Shown here piece after piece: positions 17,281-25,408 of a DNA stretch of 42,681 nt. The position numbers and the translations under genes were made by a program. This stretch comes from Sphingomonas echinoides (lineage in GTDB: Bacteria; Pseudomonadota; Alphaproteobacteria; Sphingomonadales; Sphingomonadaceae), in assembly GCF_029623395.1 (NCBI RefSeq), contig NZ_JAPYKK010000036.1, forward strand, positions 1 through 42,681, in the 5' to 3' direction. Every line of letters begins with the position of its first letter. The stretch's first letter is position 1. The notes beneath the pieces were generated by a model, which did not search any database, was not told where the DNA came from, and was given only the letters and a program-made list of their open reading frames with translations.

Positions 17281-18483
17281 TCAGTTCTTTTTCTGGTCGG
17301 CGGTGGCGTCTTTGCCCGGCTTGCGAATCTGCTGCGGCGCGTTGGCGGGGACCGGTCTGACGGTTTCGTTCGCCTTCACCTTGCCCACGCCCTGCGTGAT
17401 GATCTTGTCGCCGGGCTCGAGCCCGCTCGTCACCACCCAGTTGGTCCCGACCGTGCGCGATGTCGTCACGGTCTTCTGCACCGCCTTGTTGTTGGGGCCG
17501 ACGACGAACACGGTGGCATTGCCCTTGGCATCGCGCGCCACCGATTGCTGCGGCACGAGGAACGCGTTGTTATCGATCGCCTGCGCGAAGCTCGCGCGGA
17601 CGAACATGCCCGGCAGCAGCAACCCGTTGGGGTTGGGGAAGCGCGCGCGCAGCGTGACGGTCCCGGTCGTCGCATCGACCATCGCTTCCGAGAACTGGAC
17701 GTCGCCGACCATGCCATAGTCGCTGCCGTCCTCGAGCTTGAGCCGGACGTCGGCGCGGCTCGCCGCGGAAGCGCCGCCGCCCGCCAGCGCGCGCCGCAGC
17801 CGCAACAGGTCGGCGCTCGCCTGCTGGATGTCGACGAAGATCGGGTCGAGCCGCTGGATCACGGTCAGCGGATCGGTCTGGCTGGAGGTGACGAGCGCCC
17901 CCTCGGTGTAGAGCGAACGCCCGATCTTGCCGGTGATCGGCGCAGGCACCGTGGTGAACTTGAGGTTGATCCGCGCGGTTTCGAGCGCGGCGCGGGTCTG
18001 CTGGACCGAGGCGGCGGCTTGCTGCGCGAGGCCCTGCGCGTCGGTATAATCCTGCGCGGCGACTGCCTGCATGTCGGCGAGCGGCTTGTAGCGCTCCGCC
18101 TTGGCCTTGGTCGCGGTCGCATTGGCGGCGGCGCTGGCGAGGTTCGCCGCAGCCTGGTTCGCCGATGCCCGGTACAGCCGCGGATCGATCTGGTAGAGCG
18201 CCTGGCCCTTCTGGACGATCGACCCCTCGGTAAACAGGCGCTTGGTGATCAGCCCGGTAACCTGCGGGCGGACTTCAGCCATCTGATAGGCAGAGGTGCG
18301 GCCAGCCAGCTCGGTGATCGACGGCACGCTCGATTTCTGGATCTCGATATAGCCGACTTCGGGGGGACCTTTGGGTCCGCCGCGTCCGCCCTTCGTTTCC
18401 GTCTTCTGCGCACAACCGCCGATGGCCAGCGTCACGATACCAAGTGCGCCGACCGCGCACACCGGAAAAGACCGCAATTTCAT
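17281..18483 (-). CDS. RND efflux periplasmic adaptor lipoprotein (MFP)
   Basis: The 400-residue membrane fusion protein joins pump and channel. It has a lipoprotein signal with Cys24 (LAIGGC), a short Gly/Lys-rich linker, the barrel-sandwich segments (VGYIEIQKSSVP, VRPQVTGLI, GQALYQIDP), a helical hairpin rich in alanine and glutamine (about 110-170), and beta-barrel and membrane-proximal domains ending in a lysine-rich tail. The frame stays open 40 codons upstream, but ATG at 18483 starts the lipoprotein signal. It is the first gene of the adaptor-pump-channel operon and lies about 60 bases below a consensus EcfG-type promoter. Confidence 0.92.
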   Translation of the reverse strand: MKLRSFPVCAVGALGIVTLAIGGCAQKTETKGGRGGPKGPPEVGYIEIQKSSVPSITELAGRTSAYQMAEVRPQVTGLITKRLFTEGSIVQKGQALYQIDPRLYRASANQAAANLASAAANATATKAKAERYKPLADMQAVAAQDYTDAQGLAQQAAASVQQTRAALETARINLKFTTVPAPITGKIGRSLYTEGALVTSSQTDPLTVIQRLDPIFVDIQQASADLLRLRRALAGGGASAASRADVRLKLEDGSDYGMVGDVQFSEAMVDATTGTVTLRARFPNPNGLLLPGMFVRASFAQAIDNNAFLVPQQSVARDAKGNATVFVVGPNNKAVQKTVTTSRTVGTNWVVTSGLEPGDKIITQGVGKVKANETVRPVPANAPQQIRKPGKDATADQKKN

Positions 18484-18542
18484 TCGGGCCGCTGCTCCGC
18501 AGGGAATGCGCCACAGGAGGATACCCTGCGCAATCGTCGTCA

Positions 18543-18567
18543 AACGTGGCCACATAGGGCTTGTTCC
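18543..18567 (-). promoter_or_regulatory. Candidate EcfG (general stress sigma factor) promoter of the RND operon
   Basis: On the minus strand, GGAAC (18563-18567) is followed after exactly 16 bases by CGTT (18543-18546). This equals the GGAAC-N16-CGTT consensus known for the alphaproteobacterial general stress response. It lies 60 bases before the adaptor ATG. Motif match only. Confidence 0.55.
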
Positions 18568-18615
18568 GGAGGGCGAGCAACTGTCTCGGTACGGACCTAT
18601 CACGGTCCGGCAACG

Positions 18616-18798
18616 CTAGCGCAATTTTGCGATCGTAAGACCGTCCGCCTTTGCCCGATCCTTGGTCGATTCCTCGCTGCGCTTGAGCGCCTTGGAAATC
18701 GCCTTCAACGCCATGCCTTTCTTGGCAAGCGTGTGCAGTTTCTGGATTTCATCCGTCGTCCAGGGCTGGCGATGGCGCTCGAATCGGTCTTCACTCAT
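18616..18798 (-). CDS. Small helix-turn-helix (SANT/Myb-like) protein
   Basis: The 60-residue product reads WTTDEIQKLHTLAKKGMALK then ISKALKRSEESTKDRAKADG, a compact three-helix DNA-binding pattern like SANT/Myb or GcrA-type domains. It is highly charged and basic. The ATG at 18798 starts the conserved part; the open frame continues upstream without a sensible protein. It lies 130 bases upstream of, and in the same orientation as, the efflux operon, and is divergent from isovaleryl-CoA dehydrogenase. It might regulate either, but nothing in the sequence proves this. Confidence 0.6.
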   Translation of the reverse strand: MSEDRFERHRQPWTTDEIQKLHTLAKKGMALKAISKALKRSEESTKDRAKADGLTIAKLR

Positions 18799-18884
18799 GC
18801 GGCCAACCGGTATCGCATCGCGCGGCGACATACCATTGCCCGATACCGGGGGGACGTTTAGGCGGGGCGCAAAAGGAGATGGAT

Positions 18885-20051
18885 ATGATCGCCGAAATGG
18901 ATTTCGCGCTGGGCGAGACCGCGGACATGATTCGCGACACCACGCAACGCTTCGCCACCGATCGGATCGCGCCGCTGGCCGCCAAGGTCGATGCGGAGGA
19001 CTGGTTCCCGCAAGCGCTGTGGCCCGAGATGGGCGCACTCGGGCTGCACGGGATCACCGTGGCGGAAGAGGATGGCGGGCTTGGGCTCGGCTATCTCGAT
19101 CATGTCGTCGCGTGCGAGGAAGTGTCGCGCGCGTCCGCCTCGGTCGGGCTCAGCTACGGCGCGCATTCCAACCTGTGCGTCAACCAGATCGCGCGCTGGG
19201 GCAACCCGGAGCAGAAGGCGAAGTATCTCCCCAAGCTCATCTCGGGCGAGCATGTCGGCAGCCTCGCCATGTCGGAGAGTGGGGCAGGGTCCGACGTCAT
19301 CGGCATGAAGCTCAAGGCGGACAAGGTGCAGGGCGGCTATGTCCTCAACGGCACCAAATTCTGGATCACCAACGCGGCCTATGCCGATACGCTCGTCGTC
19401 TATGCCAAGACCGGCGAGGGATCGCGCGGGATCACCACCTTCCTGATCGAGAAGGACATGCCCGGGTTCGCGATCGGGCAGAAGATCGACAAGATGGGGA
19501 TGCGCGGCTCGCCGACCGCCGAGCTCGTCTTCACCGATTGCGAAGTGCCCGAAGAGAACGTCATGGGCCCGGTCAACGGCGGCGCGGGCGTGTTGATGTC
19601 TGGGCTCGATTACGAGCGCACCGTGCTCGCCGGGATCCAGCTCGGGATCATGCAGGCGTGTCTCGACGTGGTCGTGCCCTATGTCCGCGAGCGGCAGCAA
19701 TTCGGCAAGCCGATCGGCGCGTTCCAGCTGATGCAGGGGAAGATCGCGGACATGTACGTCGCGCTCAATTCGGCGCGGGCCTATGTCTATGCGGTCGCGC
19801 GGTCGTGCGATGCGGGCAAGACGACGCGGTTCGATGCGGCGGGCGCGATCCTGCTCGCGAGCGAGAATGCGGTGCGCGTCGCGAACGAGGCGGTGCAGGC
19901 GCTGGGCGGCGCAGGCTACACCAAGGACTGGCCGGTCGAGCGCTATTATCGCGACGCCAAGCTGCTCGACATCGGGGCGGGGACCAACGAGATCCGCCGC
20001 ATGCTGATCGGTCGCGAACTGATCGGCCACGACGCCCCCAAGGCGCAGTGA
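18885..20051 (+). CDS. ivd: Isovaleryl-CoA dehydrogenase
   Basis: This FAD enzyme oxidises isovaleryl-CoA to 3-methylcrotonyl-CoA in leucine breakdown. The 388-residue product has the acyl-CoA dehydrogenase signatures MSESGAGSDVIGMKLKA and QFGKPIGAFQLMQGKIADMY, the FAD-binding QALGGAGYTKDWPVER region and GTNEIRR near the end. The catalytic base is Glu244 in the DYER motif, which is typical of isovaleryl- rather than short-chain enzymes. AGGAG at 18874-18878 sits six bases before the ATG at 18885, favouring it over the ATG at 18879. The other leucine pathway genes (methylcrotonyl-CoA carboxylase, HMG-CoA lyase) are not in the window. Confidence 0.9.
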   Translation: MIAEMDFALGETADMIRDTTQRFATDRIAPLAAKVDAEDWFPQALWPEMGALGLHGITVAEEDGGLGLGYLDHVVACEEVSRASASVGLSYGAHSNLCVNQIARWGNPEQKAKYLPKLISGEHVGSLAMSESGAGSDVIGMKLKADKVQGGYVLNGTKFWITNAAYADTLVVYAKTGEGSRGITTFLIEKDMPGFAIGQKIDKMGMRGSPTAELVFTDCEVPEENVMGPVNGGAGVLMSGLDYERTVLAGIQLGIMQACLDVVVPYVRERQQFGKPIGAFQLMQGKIADMYVALNSARAYVYAVARSCDAGKTTRFDAAGAILLASENAVRVANEAVQALGGAGYTKDWPVERYYRDAKLLDIGAGTNEIRRMLIGRELIGHDAPKAQ

Positions 20052-20058
20052 CCCGCTG

Positions 20059-20598
20059 ATGGCGACGTATGGGCTAGTGTCGCACCCGGATACGCCGCCC
20101 GCGGCGGTCCGGGGCGTGACGGTCGAGGTCCGCCCGGACGGTGGGGGGCTGCGGCTGGAGTTCGTCGTCGCGGGCAAGGATGCGGTCCGGATCCCCGATC
20201 CGACGCCCGCCACCCGCGCCGACGGATTGTGGAAGACGACCTGCTGCGAACTGTTCCTCGCCGCTGCCGGGTCTGACGCCTATTTCGAGTTCAACTATGC
20301 GCCGTCGACGCAATGGGCGGCATATCGGTTCGACTCCTACCGAACCGGCGGATGCGACCTCCCGCTGTCGATCGAACCGCAGGTCGTTCGCGGCACAACC
20401 CCGGCCAACGCGTTGGTCACGGTCGATCAGGACCTGTCCGATCTTCCAGCGGGCCAGCTGCAAATGAACCTTTCCGCCGTGATCGAGGAAACCGACGGCA
20501 CCAAGTCCTATTGGGCGCTCGCACATGCGCGCGGGGCCCCCGATTTCCACAACCGGGATTGCTTTATCGCGACCCTCCCGGCACCAACCGGCGCATGA
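20059..20598 (+). CDS. DOMON-like domain protein
   Basis: The 179-residue product matches the DOMON-like/CBM9-like beta-sandwich seen in sphingomonads. The diagnostic part is LWKTTCCELFL followed by YFEFNYAPSTQWAAYRFDSY. There is no signal peptide, which is unusual for a fold often found in secreted carbohydrate-binding proteins. Function unknown. It starts seven bases after the ivd stop and its stop overlaps the NamZ start (ATGA), so it is translated together with NamZ and may assist muropeptide or sugar handling. Confidence 0.72.
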   Translation: MATYGLVSHPDTPPAAVRGVTVEVRPDGGGLRLEFVVAGKDAVRIPDPTPATRADGLWKTTCCELFLAAAGSDAYFEFNYAPSTQWAAYRFDSYRTGGCDLPLSIEPQVVRGTTPANALVTVDQDLSDLPAGQLQMNLSAVIEETDGTKSYWALAHARGAPDFHNRDCFIATLPAPTGA

Positions 20599-21791
20599 AC
20601 TTCGGTATCGATCGCCTGCTCGCCGACCCCGCCTTGCGCAAGCCGCTCGAGGGGAAGCGCATCGCGCTGCTCGCACATCCAGCGTCCGTCACCGCCGACC
20701 TGACGCATTCGGTCGATGCGCTGATCGCGGTCGGGTTGAACGTCACCGCGATGTTCGGCCCGCAGCACGGCGTGCGCGGCGACCTGCAGGACAATATGAT
20801 GGAGTCGCCCGACTTCACCGATCCGACCTACGGGATGCCCGTCTTCAGCCTGTACGGCGAAGTCCGGCGGCCGACCGCTGCGTCGATGGATCTGTTCGAC
20901 GTGATGCTGGTCGACCTGCAGGATCTCGGCACGCGGATCTACACCTTCATCACGACGCTGCGCTACGTGCTTGAAGCCGCCGCCGAGCACCGCAAGGCGG
21001 TATGGGTGCTCGATCGCCCCAATCCGGTCGGTCGGCCGGTCGAGGGGCTCACCCTGCTGCCGGGGTGGGAGAGTTTCGTCGGGGCAGGGCCGATGCCGAT
21101 GCGCCACGGGCTGACGATGGGCGAACTCGGCGACTGGTTCGTCGACCTGCTCAAGCTCGACGTCGACTATCAGGTCGTCGAAATGGAAGGCTGGCACCCC
21201 GATGCCGCGCCCGGCTTCGGCTGGCCGACCGAGCGGACCTGGATCAACCCCAGCCCCAATGCGCCCAACGTAATGATGGCGCGCGCCTATCCCGGCACCG
21301 TCATGCTCGAGGGAACGTCGCTATCGGAGGGACGCGGGACGACGCGCCCGCTCGAACTGTTCGGCGCGCCCGACATTTCCGCCCCCGCCGTGATCGCGGA
21401 AATGCAGCGGCTCGCGCCCGAATGGCTCGCGGGGTGCCGCTTGCGGGAGATCTGGTTCGAACCGACCTTCCACAAGCACGTTCACCAATTGTGCAACGGG
21501 GTGCACATCCACGCCGAAGGCCCTTACTACAATCACGACGCCTTCAAGCCATGGCGAGTCCAGGCGTTGGCGTTCAAAGTGATCCGGCAGGTGTATCCCG
21601 ATTATCCTTTGTGGCGTGACTTCCCGTACGAATATGCATTCGGCAAGTTGCCAATCGACGTCATCAACGGTGGTCCCGGCTTGCGCACTTGGGTCGACGA
21701 CGGAGAAGCGACGCCGGGCGATCTCGATGCCATGAGCGCAGGCGATGAAACACTATGGTCGCAACAGCGCAAAGCATTGCTGCGATACTAA
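20595..21791 (+). CDS. namZ: Exo-beta-N-acetylmuramidase NamZ family (DUF1343)
   Basis: DUF1343 proteins release terminal N-acetylmuramic acid from cell-wall fragments. The 398-residue product has the family hallmarks: GKRIALLAHPASVTADLTHSVD, FGPQHGVRGD, VDLQDLGTRIYTF, WVLDRPNPVGR, NPSPNAPN, GTSLSEGRGTTRPLELFGAPD and PDYPLWRDFPYEY. No signal peptide is visible on the ATG at 20595, suggesting a cytoplasmic location. The start overlaps the DOMON-like gene's stop. No murQ, nagZ or MurNAc kinase gene is close by. Bacteroidetes enzymes were characterised first; activity here is inferred from family. Confidence 0.85.
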   Translation: MNFGIDRLLADPALRKPLEGKRIALLAHPASVTADLTHSVDALIAVGLNVTAMFGPQHGVRGDLQDNMMESPDFTDPTYGMPVFSLYGEVRRPTAASMDLFDVMLVDLQDLGTRIYTFITTLRYVLEAAAEHRKAVWVLDRPNPVGRPVEGLTLLPGWESFVGAGPMPMRHGLTMGELGDWFVDLLKLDVDYQVVEMEGWHPDAAPGFGWPTERTWINPSPNAPNVMMARAYPGTVMLEGTSLSEGRGTTRPLELFGAPDISAPAVIAEMQRLAPEWLAGCRLREIWFEPTFHKHVHQLCNGVHIHAEGPYYNHDAFKPWRVQALAFKVIRQVYPDYPLWRDFPYEYAFGKLPIDVINGGPGLRTWVDDGEATPGDLDAMSAGDETLWSQQRKALLRY

Positions 21792-21958
21792 GCAATTCCC
21801 CGTATGTGCTATGTAATACTCCATTGGTCGTAATTCAGTAACCATTCACGGATACGGTCCTGTTTGACGATGGCGCACAGCAGAATCATCGTACAAGTAA
21901 TTGTCAGGTGATTCGCGGCGGCTGGGGGGTTGTCGGATCGCCATGGAGGGTGGATCAC

Positions 21959-22117
21959 GTGGAATCGGACCGTCTTTTTTACCAGCGTCGTGTTACGGCA
22001 GAACGTCTTGCCGCAGCCCGCGCGATTACCGTTGAAGCGCGCGACCGTCGTTTGGTCCTCGTCCAATCGTATTTGGCAAAGCTGCAGGCACTGTCTGCCG
22101 ACTTGACGGCCGCCTGA
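21959..22117 (+). CDS. Small helical protein, 52 residues
   Basis: The product opens MESDRLFYQRRVTAERLAAA and continues through a helix rich in Arg, Ala and Leu (VEARDRRLVLVQSYLAKLQA). This resembles a class of short sphingomonad proteins with an FYxRR opening followed by two helices. GTG at 21959 is the best start: GGAGGG at 21945-21950 is eight bases upstream. It ends one base before the end of the convergent vWA gene. The 167 bases before it are less GC-rich than the surroundings and show no other gene. Confidence 0.5.
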   Translation: MESDRLFYQRRVTAERLAAARAITVEARDRRLVLVQSYLAKLQALSADLTAA

Positions 22118-22118
22118 C

Positions 22119-23297
22119 CTAACGCTTGCGGGTCAGTTCGCGCATCGCCGCGTCCAGTCCGGCGAGCGTCAGTGGATACATCCGGTCGGACATCAACTCG
22201 CGGATGATTCGCACGCTCTGCGAATAGCCCCATTGCTGTTCGGGGATCGGATTCAGCCAGACGGCGGCAGGGTATGTCGTCGTCAGGCGCTGCATCCACG
22301 TCGCCCCCGATTCTTCGTTGAAATGCTCGACCGATCCGCCCGGATGGCTGATTTCATACGGGCTCATCGACGCGTCGCCGACGAACACCAGTTTGTAATC
22401 ATGGCCGAACTTGTGGAGCACGTCCCACACCGGGGTCCGTTCGGCGAAACGACGGGTATTGTCTTTCCACACGCCTTCGTACGGGCAGTTGTGGAAGTAA
22501 AAGAACTCCAGGTTCTTGAACTCGGTCGTGGCGGCGGAGAACAGTTCCTCGCACAGCTTGACCCACGGGTCCATCGATCCACCGACGTCGAGAAACAGCA
22601 ACAGCTTCACGGCATTGCGGCGTTCGGCGCGCATCACGACGTCGAGCCAGCCCTGCCGCGCCGTACCCGCGATCGTCGCGTCGATATCGAGTTCGTCGGC
22701 CGCACCTTCGCGGGCGAACTTGCGCAGGCGGCGAAGCGCGACCTTGATGTTGCGCGTGCCGAGCTCGCGCGTATTGTCGAGGTTGCGGAACGCGCGCTGG
22801 TCCCACACCTTCACCGCACGTTTGTGTGTGCTTTCGCCGCCGATGCGGACGCCTTCGGGATTATAGCCGGTGTTACCGTAGGGCGAGGTGCCGCCGGTCC
22901 CGACCCATTTGTTGCCGCCCTGATGGCGCCCCTGCTGTTCCTCGAGCCGCTTCTTGAGCGTCTCCATGATCTCGTCCCACGACCCAAGCGACTCGATCGC
23001 GGCCATTTCCTCGGGGCTGAGATATTTCTCGGCGACCGCGCGCAGCCAGTCCGCCGGGATCTCCGCGCTGGTCTCGCCGAAGGTGGTGGCGATCCCCTTG
23101 AACACCTTGGCGAACACCTGATCGAACCGATCGAGCAGCCCCTCGTCCTTCACGTACACCGCGCGCGACAGATAATAGAACGCCTCCGGGGTGCGATCGA
23201 TCACCTCGGCGTCGAGCGCCTCGAGCAACAGCAGATGCTCCTTCAGACTGGCGGGGATGCCTGCGCTGCGCAGCTCGTCGAGGAAGGTGAGGAACAT
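22119..23297 (-). CDS. CoxE-like von Willebrand factor A domain protein
   Basis: The 392-residue product is a CoxE-type vWA protein, the usual partner of a MoxR ATPase. After a helical N-terminal half and a glycine-rich linker (GGNKWVGTGGTSPYGNTGYN) comes the vWA domain. Its metal site reads DVGGS (Asp237 to Ser241), the CoxE-type form in which the first serine of DxSxS is glycine. LVFVGDASMSPYEI supplies another acidic loop. Such pairs act as chaperone-like machines that insert metals or activate enzymes. The MoxR gene lies upstream on the same strand but is separated by two unrelated genes. The GT39-like gene stops nine bases before its start. Confidence 0.88.
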   Translation of the reverse strand: MFLTFLDELRSAGIPASLKEHLLLLEALDAEVIDRTPEAFYYLSRAVYVKDEGLLDRFDQVFAKVFKGIATTFGETSAEIPADWLRAVAEKYLSPEEMAAIESLGSWDEIMETLKKRLEEQQGRHQGGNKWVGTGGTSPYGNTGYNPEGVRIGGESTHKRAVKVWDQRAFRNLDNTRELGTRNIKVALRRLRKFAREGAADELDIDATIAGTARQGWLDVVMRAERRNAVKLLLFLDVGGSMDPWVKLCEELFSAATTEFKNLEFFYFHNCPYEGVWKDNTRRFAERTPVWDVLHKFGHDYKLVFVGDASMSPYEISHPGGSVEHFNEESGATWMQRLTTTYPAAVWLNPIPEQQWGYSQSVRIIRELMSDRMYPLTLAGLDAAMRELTRKR

Positions 23298-23306
23298 GGC
23301 GTCATG

Positions 23307-24692
23307 CTAGGACCGGCGCTCGTACAGTGTCCAGTGGGTTCCGGAGAGACCTTGCGCGGTGGCGCTCGCGATCGGGCGATAGCGGCTGCCACAGCGGATC
23401 GGCGCGAGCGGAACGCTTTCCCCGGCGAAGTAATGGGCGAACAGGAACCGGGCAGGGCGGCACCCGGACATTACGAACGCGATCGGGTAATGCCGGCGCG
23501 CGGCGGCGACGCGCAGGATCGCCAGGCCGCTTGCGGGATCGAGCAGGACCGTCGCGCCGCCCGGTGCTATGGCGCGCAGCGCGGCGATCGCGCGATCGGG
23601 GTCGCCGCGCTGGTTGCGGAGCAGCGCGACATCCTGCCACAGCCCGCCCGGCAGCATCGCGGCGAGCACCGCCAGCGCCGCGCCGCGCCGCCATCCGCCC
23701 CGCGCGACGGCGGTGCCGAGTGTTTCCGCGATCAGCAGCAGCAGCGCGACGGCGGTGAGCATGTAGTAGCGCGGATAGCCGGTATTGCCGATCTGGAGCA
23801 GGACGAGCATCGCCGGGAACGCCACGATCGCAACGCTGTAAAAGCCGACATGCCGTGCACCCGCCCGCCGCGCTACGGCGACGAGAATGAGGACCGGCAC
23901 GATCGCCCACGCCGACAGCGGCGCCCATCCAATGGTATAGCCGACGACATCGGTGAGGGCCCGGACGAACAGGCTCCTCTGGAACGGGATGTAGCTGCCG
24001 ATCTGAAACCCGGTGGGGCTTGCCAGCGCCGCAACCGCGACGAACCCAAGCACGGCCGCCAGGACGAGCAGCGGTGCCGCAAACAGCGCCAGTGTCCGGC
24101 GCGCGGCGATCCCGGCCCCATGGCGCTGCGCCAGCGTGACGAACGTCCACCCGACCAGCGCGACGCACCCGAACACCATCGTCAGCTGCGACAGCGCCCC
24201 AAGCAAAAAGCAGAGGCCCAGCCGAAAGGCCGTGCTCTCCCCATGCTCCTCCATCAACCAGCGGTCGACGAGCAGGATCGCGGTGAGCAGCGCGAGCGTC
24301 ATCCCCGCATATCCGCGCGCTTCGGACCCCATCGTCACGAGGATCGGCGAGACTGCAAACAGCGCGGCGGCGATCACCGCCACGCCACGGTCGCGCGGGC
24401 GGACAATCTCGGCGGCAACTATGATGCCGATCGTCCCGGTGACGATCGACAGCGCGCGCTGCACGACGGGCGGCGCCGCCTCGCCGACCGCGAGCAGCCA
24501 GAGCGACGTGAGGTGATGGTTGTTGTCGTGGTTGATGCTCAGCAGCACACCCAGCGGCGTCCCCGCTTGCCGCGCGAATTCCGCCGACCACGCTTCGTCG
24601 AGCCACAGCCCGCCCTGCGCGGCCGCGATCCGCAGCAGCAGGCCCACTGCCACGATCGCCACGATGAAGAAGGAATAGCGCCGGTCGACCAA
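23307..24692 (-). CDS. GT39-like membrane glycosyltransferase (ArnT/PMT type)
   Basis: The 461-residue product has about eleven membrane segments and the GT-C signature LDEAWSAEF (Asp32-Glu33) in the first periplasmic loop, as in ArnT and PMT relatives that use polyprenyl-phosphate sugars. The C-terminal 110 residues form a soluble domain with a VLLDPAS strand and basic patches. The start appears to be TTG at 24692, preceded by a GGGGG run with six-base spacing. It is the third gene of MoxR-CHAP-GT39-CoxE; its acceptor is unknown. Confidence 0.75.
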   Translation of the reverse strand: MVDRRYSFFIVAIVAVGLLLRIAAAQGGLWLDEAWSAEFARQAGTPLGVLLSINHDNNHHLTSLWLLAVGEAAPPVVQRALSIVTGTIGIIVAAEIVRPRDRGVAVIAAALFAVSPILVTMGSEARGYAGMTLALLTAILLVDRWLMEEHGESTAFRLGLCFLLGALSQLTMVFGCVALVGWTFVTLAQRHGAGIAARRTLALFAAPLLVLAAVLGFVAVAALASPTGFQIGSYIPFQRSLFVRALTDVVGYTIGWAPLSAWAIVPVLILVAVARRAGARHVGFYSVAIVAFPAMLVLLQIGNTGYPRYYMLTAVALLLLIAETLGTAVARGGWRRGAALAVLAAMLPGGLWQDVALLRNQRGDPDRAIAALRAIAPGGATVLLDPASGLAILRVAAARRHYPIAFVMSGCRPARFLFAHYFAGESVPLAPIRCGSRYRPIASATAQGLSGTHWTLYERRS

Positions 24693-24750
24693 GTGGAACC
24701 CCCGTTGGACCCCGGGGTAGCGACTGCGTCTTACGCGACCGTTAAGGATG

Positions 24751-25311
24751 TCAGTGCGCGTAGGAGTCGATCAACGCGCCCACGTAATCCGGGCTGCGCC
24801 CGGTCAGCTCGGTATCGGCGCGTGCGCTCGCCCCGGTGGTCGTGCGGGTGCCATAGATGAATCCGTAGGTCGGAAACACCGATCCCCCGAGCCCCGCACT
24901 GTCGCGGAACCACACCTTGACCTTGCTCCAGTCGTTGTCTGGCGAAACGTCGGTCAGCGTCACGTCCTGCTCGGCATGCCCGCGTTCGCCGTTCATCCGC
25001 GACCAATTGGCGTGCGTCACCATCGCCACGCGCGAATCCACCACCCGGCTGATCACCGCGACATGCCCGAGCGGCAACCGACTGGTGCGCGCGAAGACGA
25101 GCACCGCACCGGGTTGCGGGCGTTCGCCGCGGCGGTATCGTCCGTCCGCCTGGTCCCACCAGGTCCACGCATCGCCGAACAGCTGAATCCCCGAAGCGGC
25201 GCGCGCAAACGGCACGCATTGGCCAATATAGTCGAGCAAAGAGGCGGCATTCGCGGGTAAAGCGGTCGCGATCAGCGCCATTCCCGCAACAATCTGTAGC
25301 GTTTTGCGCAT
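24751..25311 (-). CDS. Secreted CHAP-domain hydrolase
   Basis: The 186-residue product has a signal peptide (residues 1-22, ALPANAA) and a CHAP amidase/peptidase domain with Cys32 in GQCVPFAR and His83 in LGHVAVI, plus an acidic residue in the following strand. The aromatic AWTWWDQADGRYRRGERPQP stretch is typical of CHAP proteins. It would cut peptidoglycan amide bonds in the periplasm. ATG at 25311 begins the signal peptide; the frame continues upstream without one. It sits between MoxR and the GT39-like gene, in the same orientation. Confidence 0.85.
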   Translation of the reverse strand: MRKTLQIVAGMALIATALPANAASLLDYIGQCVPFARAASGIQLFGDAWTWWDQADGRYRRGERPQPGAVLVFARTSRLPLGHVAVISRVVDSRVAMVTHANWSRMNGERGHAEQDVTLTDVSPDNDWSKVKVWFRDSAGLGGSVFPTYGFIYGTRTTTGASARADTELTGRSPDYVGALIDSYAH

Positions 25312-25408
25312 CTCGTATCCCAACGGACACCCCCGAGCGTCCCGTAGCGGCAAGATCGTAACAACTCTTTACCGCAAACCGGGGGCTGTTGGCAAATTCA
25401 GCGCCGCG

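Noticed and set aside
14140..18861. 1573-residue plus-strand frame opposite the RND operon
   Set aside because: Antisense shadow of high-GC genes: His/Arg/Asp-rich low-complexity translation without domains, opposite three well-supported genes.
21809..22066. 85-residue minus-strand frame in the namZ downstream region
   Set aside because: No domain, unusual composition and no ribosome binding site; overlaps the better-supported 52-residue plus-strand gene.
22233..24860. 875-residue plus-strand frame opposite vWA and GT39-like genes
   Set aside because: Same antisense GC effect; no signal, domain or ribosome binding site.
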